From the NCBI RefSeq assembly GCF_009908295.1, contig NZ_JAAALO010000003.1:62001-126000 (forward strand): DNA of 64,000 nucleotides, written 5' to 3'. Below the pieces are notes generated by a model. It did no database searches, was not told where the DNA came from, and saw nothing but the letters and a program-made list of their open reading frames with translations. The first letter of the stretch is position 1, and every line of letters begins with the position of its first letter. Both the position numbers and the translations under genes were made by a program. This DNA is from Micromonospora rubida (GTDB taxonomy: Bacteria; Actinomycetota; Actinomycetes; Mycobacteriales; Micromonosporaceae). This document shows, piece by piece, positions 49,082 to 57,676 of this stretch.

Positions 49082-50833
49082 TCAGGCGATGGTGCAGATT
49101 GCCGCGCCAGCGGTGATGACGGCGCCGACCTCGGCCGCGAGGCCGCTGACCGTGCCCGCCTTGTGGGCGTGCAGCGGCTGCTCCATCTTCATCGCCTCCA
49201 GCACCACGACCAGGTCACCCTCGGCGACGGTGTCGCCGTCGACGACCGCGATCTTGACGATGGTGCCCTGCATCGGGGACGTGAGCGCGTCGCCGCTGAC
49301 CGCGACGCCGGCCTTGGCCCCGCCGCCCCGGCGGGCCGGCCTGCGCGCGGCGGGCGCGGCTGCGGTCGTACCCCCGTTGAGGCCGGCGGGGAGGCTGACC
49401 TCCAGCCGCTTGCCGCCCACCTCGACCACGACGGTCTCCCGCTCGGCCGGGCCCTCGGCGGGGCCGGCGGCGGCGGTGAACGGCGGGACGGTGTTGTCGA
49501 ACTCCGTCTCGATCCACCGGGTGTGCACGGTGAACGGCTCGGCGGTGAACGCCGCGTCGCGTACCACGAGCCGGTGGAACGGCAGGGCGGTGGCCATTCC
49601 CTCGACGACCATCTCGTCCAGCGCCCGCCGGGCCCGCTCCAGGGCCTCGGTGCGGGTCTCACCGGTGATGATCACCTTGGCCAGTAGTGAGTCGAAGTTG
49701 CCGCCGATCACGTCGCCGGCCGAGATGCCGGTGTCCACCCGGACGCCCGGGCCGGTCGGCAGCCGCAGCGCGGTGACCGTGCCGGGGGCGGGCAGGAAGT
49801 TGCGGCCCGGGTCCTCGCCGTTGATCCGGAACTCGATGGAGTGCCCGCGCGGGGTCGGGTCCTCGGTCAGCCGCAGCTTCTCGCCGTCGGCGATCCGGAA
49901 CTGCTCGCGGACCAGGTCGACGCCGGCGGTCTCCTCGGAGACCGGGTGCTCGACCTGGAGCCGGGTGTTTACCTCCAGGAAGGAGATGGTGCCGTCCGCG
50001 CCGACCAGGTATTCCACGGTGCCGGCGCCCTGGTAGCCGGCCTCCCGGCAGATCGCCTTGGCGCTGTCGTGGATCTGGGCGCGCTGGGCGTCGGTGAGGA
50101 ACGGCGCGGGGGCCTCCTCGACCAGCTTCTGGTGCCGGCGCTGCAGCGAGCAGTCCCGGGTGCCCACGACGACCACGTTGCCGTGCTGGTCGGCGAGGAC
50201 CTGCGCCTCGACGTGCCGGGGCTTGTCCAGGTACCGCTCGACGAAGCACTCGCCCCGCCCGAACGCGGCGACCGCCTCCCGGGTGGCCGACTCGAACAGC
50301 TGCGGAATCTCCTCCATCGTGCGCGCCACCTTCAGGCCGCGCCCGCCGCCGCCGAAGGCGGCCTTGATGGCCACCGGCAGCCCGTGGTCGACGGCGAAGG
50401 CGATGACCTCGTCCGGGCCGCCGACCGGGTCGGGGGTGCCGGGGACCAGGGGAGCGCCGGCCCGCTGGGCGATGTGCCGGGCGGTGACCTTGTCGCCGAG
50501 GTCGCGGATCGCCTGCGGGGCCGGCCCGATCCAGGTGAGCCCCGCGTCGAGGACGGCCTGGGCGAAGTCGGCGTTCTCGGCGAGGAAGCCGTACCCGGGG
50601 TGCACCGCGTCCGCGCCGGCCCGCGCGGCGACGTCGATCAGCTTGTCGATCCGCAGGTACGTCTCGGCGGCGGTGTCGCCGCCCAGGGCGTACGCCTCGT
50701 CGGCCAGGGTGGCGTGCAGGGCGTCCCGGTCGGAGTCCGCGTAGACGGCGACGCTGCCGAGGCCGGCGTCACGGCAGGCGCGGATGACGCGGACGGCGAT
50801 CTCGCCGCGGTTGGCGATGAGTACCTTGCGCAC
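49082..50833 (-). CDS. accA: Acyl-CoA carboxylase alpha subunit (biotin carboxylase + biotin carrier)
   Basis: A 583-residue protein: N-terminal biotin carboxylase ([22 protein letters not shown]-grasp loop [33 protein letters not shown]), then a linker and biotinyl domain with EAMKMEQPL, whose Lys (about residue 549) is biotinylated. In actinomycetes it pairs with beta (AccD/PccB) and epsilon (AccE) subunits to carboxylate acetyl- and propionyl-CoA. GTG at 50833 follows GGGGAGGAG. The epsilon gene lies 9 kb away; no beta subunit is in the window. Confidence 0.94.
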   Translation of the reverse strand: MRKVLIANRGEIAVRVIRACRDAGLGSVAVYADSDRDALHATLADEAYALGGDTAAETYLRIDKLIDVAARAGADAVHPGYGFLAENADFAQAVLDAGLTWIGPAPQAIRDLGDKVTARHIAQRAGAPLVPGTPDPVGGPDEVIAFAVDHGLPVAIKAAFGGGGRGLKVARTMEEIPQLFESATREAVAAFGRGECFVERYLDKPRHVEAQVLADQHGNVVVVGTRDCSLQRRHQKLVEEAPAPFLTDAQRAQIHDSAKAICREAGYQGAGTVEYLVGADGTISFLEVNTRLQVEHPVSEETAGVDLVREQFRIADGEKLRLTEDPTPRGHSIEFRINGEDPGRNFLPAPGTVTALRLPTGPGVRVDTGISAGDVIGGNFDSLLAKVIITGETRTEALERARRALDEMVVEGMATALPFHRLVVRDAAFTAEPFTVHTRWIETEFDNTVPPFTAAAGPAEGPAERETVVVEVGGKRLEVSLPAGLNGGTTAAAPAARRPARRGGGAKAGVAVSGDALTSPMQGTIVKIAVVDGDTVAEGDLVVVLEAMKMEQPLHAHKAGTVSGLAAEVGAVITAGAAICTIA

Positions 50834-50935
50834 CTTGGTGGCTCCTCCCCGGAGGTTACTGACCGGGAGTTTATCGGCCACTGCCGTCGCCCTAACGATC
50901 GCTCAGTGTGGCATATGGCACTGCCCGAACGTCGA

Positions 50936-50951
50936 TAGTCAAACTTGTCTA
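50936..50951. promoter_or_regulatory. PadR operator 1
   Basis: TAGTCAAACTTGTCTA, a near-perfect dyad just upstream of padR. A -10-like TAATAC (50950-50955) overlaps its end, giving a start near the GTG at 50965. A copy matching 13 of 16 bases precedes the ABC operon. Confidence 0.65.
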
Positions 50952-50964
50952 ATACGCTCTTCCG

Positions 50965-51627
50965 GTGTCTGCCACGCGCATGATGATTCTCGGGCTGGTC
51001 AAGTGGATGCAGCCGGTGCACGGCTACGACGTCCGTCGTGAGCTGCTCAGTTGGGGCGCCGACAAGTGGGCCAACGTGCAGCCCGGCTCGATCTACCACG
51101 CGCTGCGCAAGCTGGCCCAGGACGGGCTGCTCCGCGAGGTGGCGACCGAGCAGGTCGGGGCCCGGCCGGCCCGGACGACGTACGAGATCACCCCGAGCGG
51201 GCTCGACGAGTTCGAGACCCTGCTGCGCGACCTGTGGTGGGGCAACCAGCAGCCCGCCGATCCGTTCATGGCCGCGTTCGCGTTCCTGCCGGCGCTGCCC
51301 CGCCCGGAGGCGGTGGCCGCGCTGCGTAGCCGGGGCAAGGTGATCCGGGCCGGCGTGGAGAGCATGCGCGCCTCGATGGAGTCGTCCTGGATCCGGGATT
51401 CCAAGCCGGTCGGGGTCGCCTGGACGTACGAGTTGTGGATCGCCCGGGGGGAGGCGGAGGCGGACTGGTGCGACCGGGTGGCCGACCGGATCGAGGCCGG
51501 CGTGCCGTACCTGCCGGAGGGCCTGGTCGGCCGCGACGGCTGGACCGTGGTGGAGCCGGCCCCGGCCGCCGCCCCGACGCCGGGGTCGGAACCCGGGTCC
51601 GCCCCGGACGCGGACGGGAACGCGTAA
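50965..51627 (+). CDS. PadR-family transcriptional regulator
   Basis: A 220-residue PadR: MMILGLVKWMQPVHGYDVRR, WANVQPGSIYHALRKLAQDG as recognition region, TTYEITPSGLDEFE wing, then a helical Vir-like C-terminal domain. GTG start, probably leaderless. It is followed by a two-gene ABC-2 exporter preceded by the same operator, as with drug-responsive PadR regulators. Confidence 0.92.
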   Translation: MSATRMMILGLVKWMQPVHGYDVRRELLSWGADKWANVQPGSIYHALRKLAQDGLLREVATEQVGARPARTTYEITPSGLDEFETLLRDLWWGNQQPADPFMAAFAFLPALPRPEAVAALRSRGKVIRAGVESMRASMESSWIRDSKPVGVAWTYELWIARGEAEADWCDRVADRIEAGVPYLPEGLVGRDGWTVVEPAPAAAPTPGSEPGSAPDADGNA

Positions 51628-51665
51628 TAAACAAAGTTGACTAGTGAAGCTATATCGCGTTAGTC
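51628..51665 (+). promoter_or_regulatory. PadR operator 2 and promoter of the ABC-2 exporter
   Basis: The reverse complement of 51628-51643 is TAGTCAACTTTGTTTA, matching operator 1 at 13 of 16 positions. It covers the -35 TTGACT (51637-51642); TTAGTC (51660-51665), 17 bp on, is the -10. Bound PadR would block the promoter. Start of the first gene is 85 bp downstream. Confidence 0.7.
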
Positions 51666-51749
51666 TCGGCGGGACGTCCGGGGTGACGCCCCCGTGCCAC
51701 CCCTGGGGAACGGCCGGCTCCGTCCGGCCACGGACGACCAGGAGCGAAG

Positions 51750-52709
51750 ATGATCGAGACCAGAGGGTTGCGGAAGTCGTTCCGCTCCCGTGCCGGTCGG
51801 GACAAGAAGACCGTGGACGCCGTCCGCGGGGTCGACCTGAACGTCGCCGAGGGGGAGATCTTCGGCTTCCTCGGGCCCAACGGGGCCGGCAAGACCACCA
51901 CGCTGCGGATGCTGGCCACCCTCATCGAACCCGACGGAGGCGCGGCCACGATCGCCGGCGCCGACCTGCTCCGCCAGCCCGCCGAGGTGCGCCGCCGGAT
52001 CGGCTACGTCGCCCAGGGCGGCAGCACCTGGGACGAATCCACCGCCCGCGAGGAGCTCGTCCTGCACGCCCGGATGTACGGCATCCGCAAGGCCGACGCC
52101 CACCGCCGGGCGGAGCGCGCCCTGGCCGCCTTCCAGCTCACCGAGTACGCCGACCGCAAGTGCAAGACCTACTCGGGCGGCCAGCGCCGGCGGGTCGACA
52201 TCGCCCTCGGCATCATCCACGAGCCACGGATCGTCTTCCTGGACGAGCCGACCAGTGGCCTCGACCCACAGAGCCGGGCCCACATGTGGGACGAGATCCG
52301 CCGGCTGCGCAGCGAGGGGATGACCGTCTTCATCACCACGCACTACCTGGACGAGGCCGACGCGCTCTGCGACCGGATCGCGATCATGGACCATGGCGAG
52401 GTGGTCGCCGAGGGAACCCCGGCCGAGCTGAAGCGCGAGATCTCCGGTGAGGTGGTCGTCGTCGGGCTGGACGCCGCCGCCACCCCGGACGCCGCCCAGC
52501 TGCTCGACTCCGAGCCGTACGTCAACAAGCTGGAGACCGTCGACGGCGGTGGCCTGCGCCTGCACGTCGACGAGGGGGCGACCGCCATCCCGCAGATCCT
52601 GCGCCGCATCGACCACGCCGGCCTCGCGCTGAGCTCCATCGAGCTGCACCGGCCCAGCCTCGACGACGTGTTCCTCACCAAGACCGGCCGCTCGCTGCGC
52701 GAGTCCTGA
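51750..52709 (+). CDS. ABC-2-type drug exporter ATP-binding protein (DrrA-like)
   Basis: A 319-residue ATPase: Walker A GPNGAGKTTTL, signature YSGGQRRRVDIA, Walker B RIVFLDEPTSGLD, H-loop TTHYLDEAD, and the DrrA-type C-terminal extension ending PSLDDVFLTKTGRSL. It works with the permease 24 bp downstream. Likely exports a hydrophobic drug or metabolite under PadR control. Confidence 0.93.
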   Translation: MIETRGLRKSFRSRAGRDKKTVDAVRGVDLNVAEGEIFGFLGPNGAGKTTTLRMLATLIEPDGGAATIAGADLLRQPAEVRRRIGYVAQGGSTWDESTAREELVLHARMYGIRKADAHRRAERALAAFQLTEYADRKCKTYSGGQRRRVDIALGIIHEPRIVFLDEPTSGLDPQSRAHMWDEIRRLRSEGMTVFITTHYLDEADALCDRIAIMDHGEVVAEGTPAELKREISGEVVVVGLDAAATPDAAQLLDSEPYVNKLETVDGGGLRLHVDEGATAIPQILRRIDHAGLALSSIELHRPSLDDVFLTKTGRSLRES

Positions 52710-52733
52710 TCCGCCCCCGACAGGAGAACCCCC

Positions 52734-53489
52734 GTGAAACTCGCCCGCGAAACGTGGCTGATCTTCCAGCGCCAGACACAACTGCTGCTGCGCAACCCGG
52801 TCTGGGTCGTCGTCGGCGTCTTCCAGCCGGTGATGTACCTGCTCCTCTTCGCGCCGCTGCTCAAGCCGGCCCTGAACGCGCCGACCCAGGCGGAGGCGTA
52901 CAAGGTCTTCGTGCCCGGCGTGCTCGTGCTGCTGGCCATCTTCGGCGGCCTGTTCCAGGGCTTCGGCCTGATCGCCGAGCTGCGCGCCGGGATCATCGAG
53001 CGGTCCCGCGTCACCCCCGTGAGCCGGCTCGCCCTGCTGCTCGGCCGCTCGATGCGTGACGTGGTGTCGCTGCTGGTCCAGGCCGTCATCATCACCCTGC
53101 TCGCGCTGCTGTTCGACCTGCGGGTGTTCATCGGCGACCTGCTGCTGGCGTACCTGATGCTCGCCCTGATCGCACTGATGACCTCGGCCGTCTCGTACGG
53201 CGTCGCGCTCAAGGTCAAGAGCGAGGACGCGCTCGCCCCGCTGATGAACACCGTCGCGCAGCCGGTGCTGCTGCTCTCCGGCATCCTGCTGCCGCTCACC
53301 TTCGCCCCCGGCTGGCTCCAGGGCGTCGCCGTGTGGAACCCGTTCTCCTGGGCGGTCGACGGCACCCGGGCGCTGTTCGCCGGGGACCTCGGCAACGACA
53401 AGGTCTGGCAGGGGCTGGCCATCATCGCGGTGCTGGCCGCCGCCGGCGTCGGCTGGGCCGCCCGCCAGTTCGCCCGCAGCGTGCGGTGA
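52734..53489 (+). CDS. ABC-2-type drug exporter permease (DrrB-like)
   Basis: A 251-residue permease with six membrane helices: VVVGVFQPVMYLLLFAPLL, VFVPGVLVLLAIFGGLFQGF, IERSRVTPVSRLALLLGRSM (the DrrB coupling motif) and PVLLLSGILLPLTFAPGWLQ. GTG start with AGGAG upstream. Partner of the ATPase gene before it. Confidence 0.92.
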   Translation: MKLARETWLIFQRQTQLLLRNPVWVVVGVFQPVMYLLLFAPLLKPALNAPTQAEAYKVFVPGVLVLLAIFGGLFQGFGLIAELRAGIIERSRVTPVSRLALLLGRSMRDVVSLLVQAVIITLLALLFDLRVFIGDLLLAYLMLALIALMTSAVSYGVALKVKSEDALAPLMNTVAQPVLLLSGILLPLTFAPGWLQGVAVWNPFSWAVDGTRALFAGDLGNDKVWQGLAIIAVLAAAGVGWAARQFARSVR

Positions 53490-53606
53490 GCCGAAGGGTG
53501 CTCTCCCGTCGCCCGCTGGATGCAGGGCAGGGGGACGCCAACCCTTACCGAGAGCTACCTCTCACCGAGGGCGGGGCACGGGTCCGGCGCGCGTAGCGTA
53601 AGGGCA

Positions 53607-54971
53607 GTGCCCCGCCTCACCCGTGACCGAACCACCTGGCTGGCCTACTCCCAACTGGCGCTGTGGGGCTTCTTCCTCTACGGCTTCGGCCCTGTCGTCC
53701 CGCTGCTGCGCGACGAGCAGGGCACCAGCGCCGCCGTCGCCGGCCTGCACAGCACCGCCATCGCCGTCGGCGCGCTCCTGGGCGGGGCGCTGTTCGCACC
53801 GGTCGCCCGCCGGATCGGCCGGGGCCGGACGGCCTGGCTCGGCCTCGCCGGGGTGGCCGTCGGTGTCACCGCGTTCGGCACCATCCGGCCCCTGCCCGCG
53901 ACCCTCGCCGCCGTCGTGGTGATCGCCACCTTCGGGATGCTGATGATCAGCGGGGTCAACGTCATACTCACCGCTCACCACGGTTCCACCGCGTCGGCCG
54001 CCCTCACCGAGGCCAACGCCGCCTGTGCCGGCATGGGCATCCTGGCGCCGCTGCTCATCGGCGCGACCGTCGACGCGGGGCTCGGCTGGCGGCCGGTGAT
54101 GGCCGTCGAGGTCGGCCTGATCGCGCTGCTCGCCCTCGCCGCCCTGACCTTCCGGGTACGCCCACCCGCCGCATCGCCGGCCCTGTCGGTCCCCGCCACA
54201 TCGTCGGCTCCGTCGGTCCCCGCCACATCGTCGGTTCCGCCGGTCCCCGCCACATCGTCGGTTCCGCCGGTCCCCGCCGTGTCGCAGGTTCCGCCGGTCC
54301 CCGCCGTGTTGCCGGAGCACGGGCGCACGGGGGGCGGTCGGCTGCCCCGGCCGTACTGGATCGCCTGGTTCCTGATGGCGGTGACCGGCTCGATCGAGGT
54401 CTGCCTGTCGCTCTGGACCGCCGACGTGCTCCGCTCGCACGCGGGGCTGGGTGCCGGGGCGGCCTCGGCGGCGGTCGCCGCGATCGTCTGCGGGATGTTC
54501 CTCGGCCGGCTGGCCGGCGGCCGGGCCGCGCTGCGCTACCGGCCCGTGCCGCTGCTGCTGGTCGCGCTGGCCGTCTCGCTGACCGGGTTCGCCGTCTTCT
54601 GGGTCGCCCCGGTCGGCTGGCTGGCGGTGACCGGGCTCGTCGTGCTCGGCCTCGGCAACGCGCTGCACTACCCCCTGGCCATCTCGATCGCCCTGGCCGT
54701 CGCCGGGCCGGCCGCCGACAAGGCGGCCGGCTGGTCGTCGTACTCGATGGGGGTGGGCTTCGGGATCGCGCCGGTGGCGCTCGGCTGGGTGGCCGACGGC
54801 GTCGGCCCGCACCCGGCCTTCCTGCTGCTGCCCGGGTTCATCGCGACGGCCGCGCTGCTCACCCTGCGGCTGGGCCGCGCGCTGCGTCCGCACGACCAAG
54901 ATCGACATGGCGTACGGCATGCCGGCGCCTCCCGCCCGGCCCAGCCCGCGACATCCCACACATCGATCTGA
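53607..54971 (+). CDS. MFS transporter
   Basis: A 454-residue, 12-helix major facilitator. N-terminal half to about residue 185 (YGFGPVVPLLRDEQGTSAAV; RRIGRGRTAWLGLAGV), a central loop with about five VPATSS-x-PPVP repeats (54180-54310), and a C-terminal half with GRLAGGRAALRYR. Substrate unknown; possibly sugar or drug. GTG start. Confidence 0.9.
   Translation: MPRLTRDRTTWLAYSQLALWGFFLYGFGPVVPLLRDEQGTSAAVAGLHSTAIAVGALLGGALFAPVARRIGRGRTAWLGLAGVAVGVTAFGTIRPLPATLAAVVVIATFGMLMISGVNVILTAHHGSTASAALTEANAACAGMGILAPLLIGATVDAGLGWRPVMAVEVGLIALLALAALTFRVRPPAASPALSVPATSSAPSVPATSSVPPVPATSSVPPVPAVSQVPPVPAVLPEHGRTGGGRLPRPYWIAWFLMAVTGSIEVCLSLWTADVLRSHAGLGAGAASAAVAAIVCGMFLGRLAGGRAALRYRPVPLLLVALAVSLTGFAVFWVAPVGWLAVTGLVVLGLGNALHYPLAISIALAVAGPAADKAAGWSSYSMGVGFGIAPVALGWVADGVGPHPAFLLLPGFIATAALLTLRLGRALRPHDQDRHGVRHAGASRPAQPATSHTSI
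54180..54310. repeat. 24-bp tandem repeats in the MFS central loop
   Basis: About five copies of a 24-bp unit (core TCCCCGCCACATCGTCGG) coding for [S/P]VPATSS-type octapeptides, the last two diverged (VPAVSQVPPVPAV). They lengthen the cytoplasmic loop between the two halves of the transporter. Confidence 0.8.
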
Positions 54972-54991
54972 TCAGGGAGGCCCGGAGGCGG

Positions 54992-55642
54992 TCAGCGCAC
55001 CCGGGCGAGCGTCAGCCCGTCGGCGATCGGCAGCAGCACCGTCTCCACCCGGACGTCGGCCATGACCTCGTCGTTGAACGCGGCGATCGCCCGGTCGTCG
55101 GCGTTCTGCGGGGCGAGCACCCGGCCGCCGCGCAGCGTGTTGTCGACCGCGACGATGCCACCCGGACGCATCCGTGGCACCAGCTCCGCCCAGTAGACCG
55201 GATACCCGGTCTTGTCCGCGTCGATGAACGCGAAGTCCAGGTACCGGTCGTGCGGCAGCTCGCGCAGCGTCTCCCCGGCCGGCCCGATGCGCAGCTCGAT
55301 CCGGTCGGCCACCCCGGCCCGCGCCCAGTACCGCCGGGCGATGCCCGTGTACTCCTCGGAGATGTCGAAGCAGGTCAGCCGCCCGTCCTCGGGCAGGCCG
55401 CGGGCGATCGCCAGGGACGACAGCCCGGTGAAGGTGCCCACCTCCACCGCCTGCCGCGCTCCGAGCAGCCGGGTGAGGAAGGTCAGGAACGCCGCCTGCT
55501 CCGGCGCCACCCGCATGCCCGCCTGGGCCGGCAGCGCGGCGAGGGTCTCCTCGACCAGGTCGGCCATCACCTCGTCCGGGGCCGAGCCGTGGGCCACGAC
55601 GTACGCGTGCAGGTCCGGGGTCAGCGGCAGCGATTTGCTCAT
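54992..55642 (-). CDS. SAM-dependent O-methyltransferase (caffeoyl-CoA/MdmC type)
   Basis: A 216-residue class I methyltransferase: VEVGTFTGLSSLAIARGLP is the SAM-binding motif, FDISEEYTGIARRYW the second, and FAFIDADKTGYPVYW the metal/substrate motif of the cation-dependent O-methyltransferases. Substrate unknown. Convergent with MFS and in line behind maf. Confidence 0.92.
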   Translation of the reverse strand: MSKSLPLTPDLHAYVVAHGSAPDEVMADLVEETLAALPAQAGMRVAPEQAAFLTFLTRLLGARQAVEVGTFTGLSSLAIARGLPEDGRLTCFDISEEYTGIARRYWARAGVADRIELRIGPAGETLRELPHDRYLDFAFIDADKTGYPVYWAELVPRMRPGGIVAVDNTLRGGRVLAPQNADDRAIAAFNDEVMADVRVETVLLPIADGLTLARVR

Positions 55643-55651
55643 GCCTGGAAG

Positions 55652-56296
55652 CTAGCCGAGCGGCTCGACCGACTGGCCGCCGGGCGCGATCTTCGTCCAC
55701 AAGTCGGTGATCTGTAGGTCCAGCTCGGCGAGGAGCCTGCGCAGCAGAGGCAGGGAGAGCCCGATCACCGTCCCCGGATCGCCGTCGATCCCGTCGAGGA
55801 AGGCCCCGCCCAGGCCGTCGATGGTGAACGCCCCGGCCACGGCGAGCGGCTCGTCCGTAGCGACGTACGCGGCGATCTCGTCGTCGCTGATGTCGGCGAA
55901 CCGGACGGTCGTCGAGGCGACCGCCTCGGCGCGCGACTCGTGGACCACGTCGATCAGGCAGTGCCCGGTGTGCAGCACCCCGCTGCGCCCCCGCATCCGC
56001 TCCCAGCGCCCGACGGCGTCCGCCGCGTCGACCGGCTTCCCAAGGATCTCGCCGTCGAAGGCGAGCAACGAGTCGCAGCCCAGGACCAGGGTCCGCTCGT
56101 CCGGGGACGGCCGCATCCGGCCGACGACCGCCTGCGCCTTGAGCCGGGCCAGCTCCAAGCACAACTCCTCGGCGCTCTCGCTGACCACCTGGGACTCGTC
56201 GACCCCGCTCACCAGCACGTCGGGTTCGATCCCGGCGGCGTGGAGCAGCTTGCGGCGGGCGGGGCTCGCCGAGGCGAGCACGAGACGGAGTGGCAT
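55652..56296 (-). CDS. maf: Maf nucleotide pyrophosphatase
   Basis: A 214-residue house-cleaning phosphatase: LVLASASPARRKLLHAAGI at the N-terminus, GCDSLLAFDGEILGKP and FTIDGLGGAFLDGIDGDPGT. Maf hydrolyses non-canonical or dTTP/UTP-type triphosphates to monophosphates. ATG at 56296 starts the family core; a longer frame from 56353 is less likely. It is usually close to accE in actinomycetes. Confidence 0.93.
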   Translation of the reverse strand: MPLRLVLASASPARRKLLHAAGIEPDVLVSGVDESQVVSESAEELCLELARLKAQAVVGRMRPSPDERTLVLGCDSLLAFDGEILGKPVDAADAVGRWERMRGRSGVLHTGHCLIDVVHESRAEAVASTTVRFADISDDEIAAYVATDEPLAVAGAFTIDGLGGAFLDGIDGDPGTVIGLSLPLLRRLLAELDLQITDLWTKIAPGGQSVEPLG

Positions 56297-56497
56297 CGAG
56301 TTCGGCACGAAGCCGACGCTACCGGCTACCCCCGCCTCCACGCGTCGCGGCACGTGGCCCTTGGTTCTTTCGCCCCCGATCCCGCCTCTGATCGACTCCG
56401 TCTCAGTGACGCCGGGTGTCCCAGTGCCCCGAATTCCGCCACTTCACCGACGCGGAGTTGAGCAGAAGCGCCGGGCGGCCGATCCGATGCCGACCCC

Positions 56498-57676
56498 TCA
56501 CCGGCTGATCCGTGGCGGCGGGTCGTCGCCACGTCGCCGCCGTCGGGCGACCAGCGCCCAAGCACCCCCGGCGGCCACGATCACACCCAACGTGGCCAGT
56601 CCTCGGGCCGTCGCCCCGCCTTCGCCCCCGTCGTTGCCGGCCGGCTCAGCGACCGCCGTCGTGCCCGGCCCGGACCGGTCCGGGGCATCCGCCGTCGCTG
56701 ACTCGAAACCCAGCGGAGGTACGTCCGCCGTCAGCGCCGCGACCAGGTCGATGACGCCGTAGCCGTACTCGTCGTCCCGGCCAGGCGGGCCCTTGTCGAC
56801 GGCGGTGGCGGTCAGACGGTGGACGACCTCGGTGGCGGGGAGATCAGGGTACTTGGAGCGGATCAGGGCGGCAGCACCCGCGACAATCGCAGTCGCGCTG
56901 GAGGTCCCTGTGCCCTTTGAGTACTTGCCGCCGTAGCTGGTGCTGTAGATGTCGACAGCCGGTGCTACGACGTCGAGTCCTGTGCCGGTAACCGAGACTG
57001 AAGCGTGATTGCCCTGCTGGTCGATGCCGCCAACCGAAATCACTCCCTCTTCGGTGGCGGGATACTGAATCCCTGAGTCTTCTGGGGCGTTGCCGGCGGC
57101 TGCCACTACTACAATGTCCGCTGCGAGCGCCCCTCTGACCGCTTGAATTAGGCGAGTGTTCGACCCGCCCCCGCTGGAAATGCTGATGACCTTTGCGCCG
57201 TGTGAAGTCGCGTACTCGATACCTGCAGCAAGATCGTCCGCCTCTCCCAAGTTGTATGAGGAGGAGGATATAATCGGCATGATCTTCGCCCTGGGTGCAA
57301 TGCCCAGGGCGCCGCCATTTGCGTTTTGTCCGTGTGCTGCAATCAGCCCAGCCATGCTGGTTCCATGGCTATTCTGATCGCGATGGCCGTCGCCAGTTCC
57401 TCCCGCGACGACATCGATGCCGCTGAGTAGGTTTTTCTGGAGGTCTGGGTGCGGGTCGACGCCAGTGTCTGGCACCGCTACCACAACCCCTTCTCCTTGA
57501 GAAAGTCTTTGAGCTTCCGGTGCTCTAAGGAAGTTTAGGTGCCATTGGTCTGCGCGAATGTGAGCGCTGCCGTCTGTCTCGCGACCGAGCGTTGTCCTGC
57601 AAGGGTTGATCGTCAGTACATTTACCGCTAGGGCTAGTAGTGGAGCGGCAAGGCGCCACCGGGTGTTACTTCTCAC
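56498..57676 (-). CDS. Mycosin (S8 serine protease of type VII secretion)
   Basis: A 392-residue subtilase with N-terminal signal peptide, catalytic triad D70 (VPDTGVD), H104 (NSHGTSMAG) and S259 (GTSSATA), oxyanion Asn in VAAAGN, and a C-terminal membrane helix before RRRRRG. This is the MycP layout: an extracellular protease tethered at the type VII pore. The GTG start overlaps the upstream stop (GTGA). Codons for residues ~1-258 have clearly lower GC than the C-terminal part and the neighbours. No EccB/C/D/E genes are in the window. Confidence 0.9.
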   Translation of the reverse strand: MRSNTRWRLAAPLLALAVNVLTINPCRTTLGRETDGSAHIRADQWHLNFLRAPEAQRLSQGEGVVVAVPDTGVDPHPDLQKNLLSGIDVVAGGTGDGHRDQNSHGTSMAGLIAAHGQNANGGALGIAPRAKIMPIISSSSYNLGEADDLAAGIEYATSHGAKVISISSGGGSNTRLIQAVRGALAADIVVVAAAGNAPEDSGIQYPATEEGVISVGGIDQQGNHASVSVTGTGLDVVAPAVDIYSTSYGGKYSKGTGTSSATAIVAGAAALIRSKYPDLPATEVVHRLTATAVDKGPPGRDDEYGYGVIDLVAALTADVPPLGFESATADAPDRSGPGTTAVAEPAGNDGGEGGATARGLATLGVIVAAGGAWALVARRRRRGDDPPPRISR

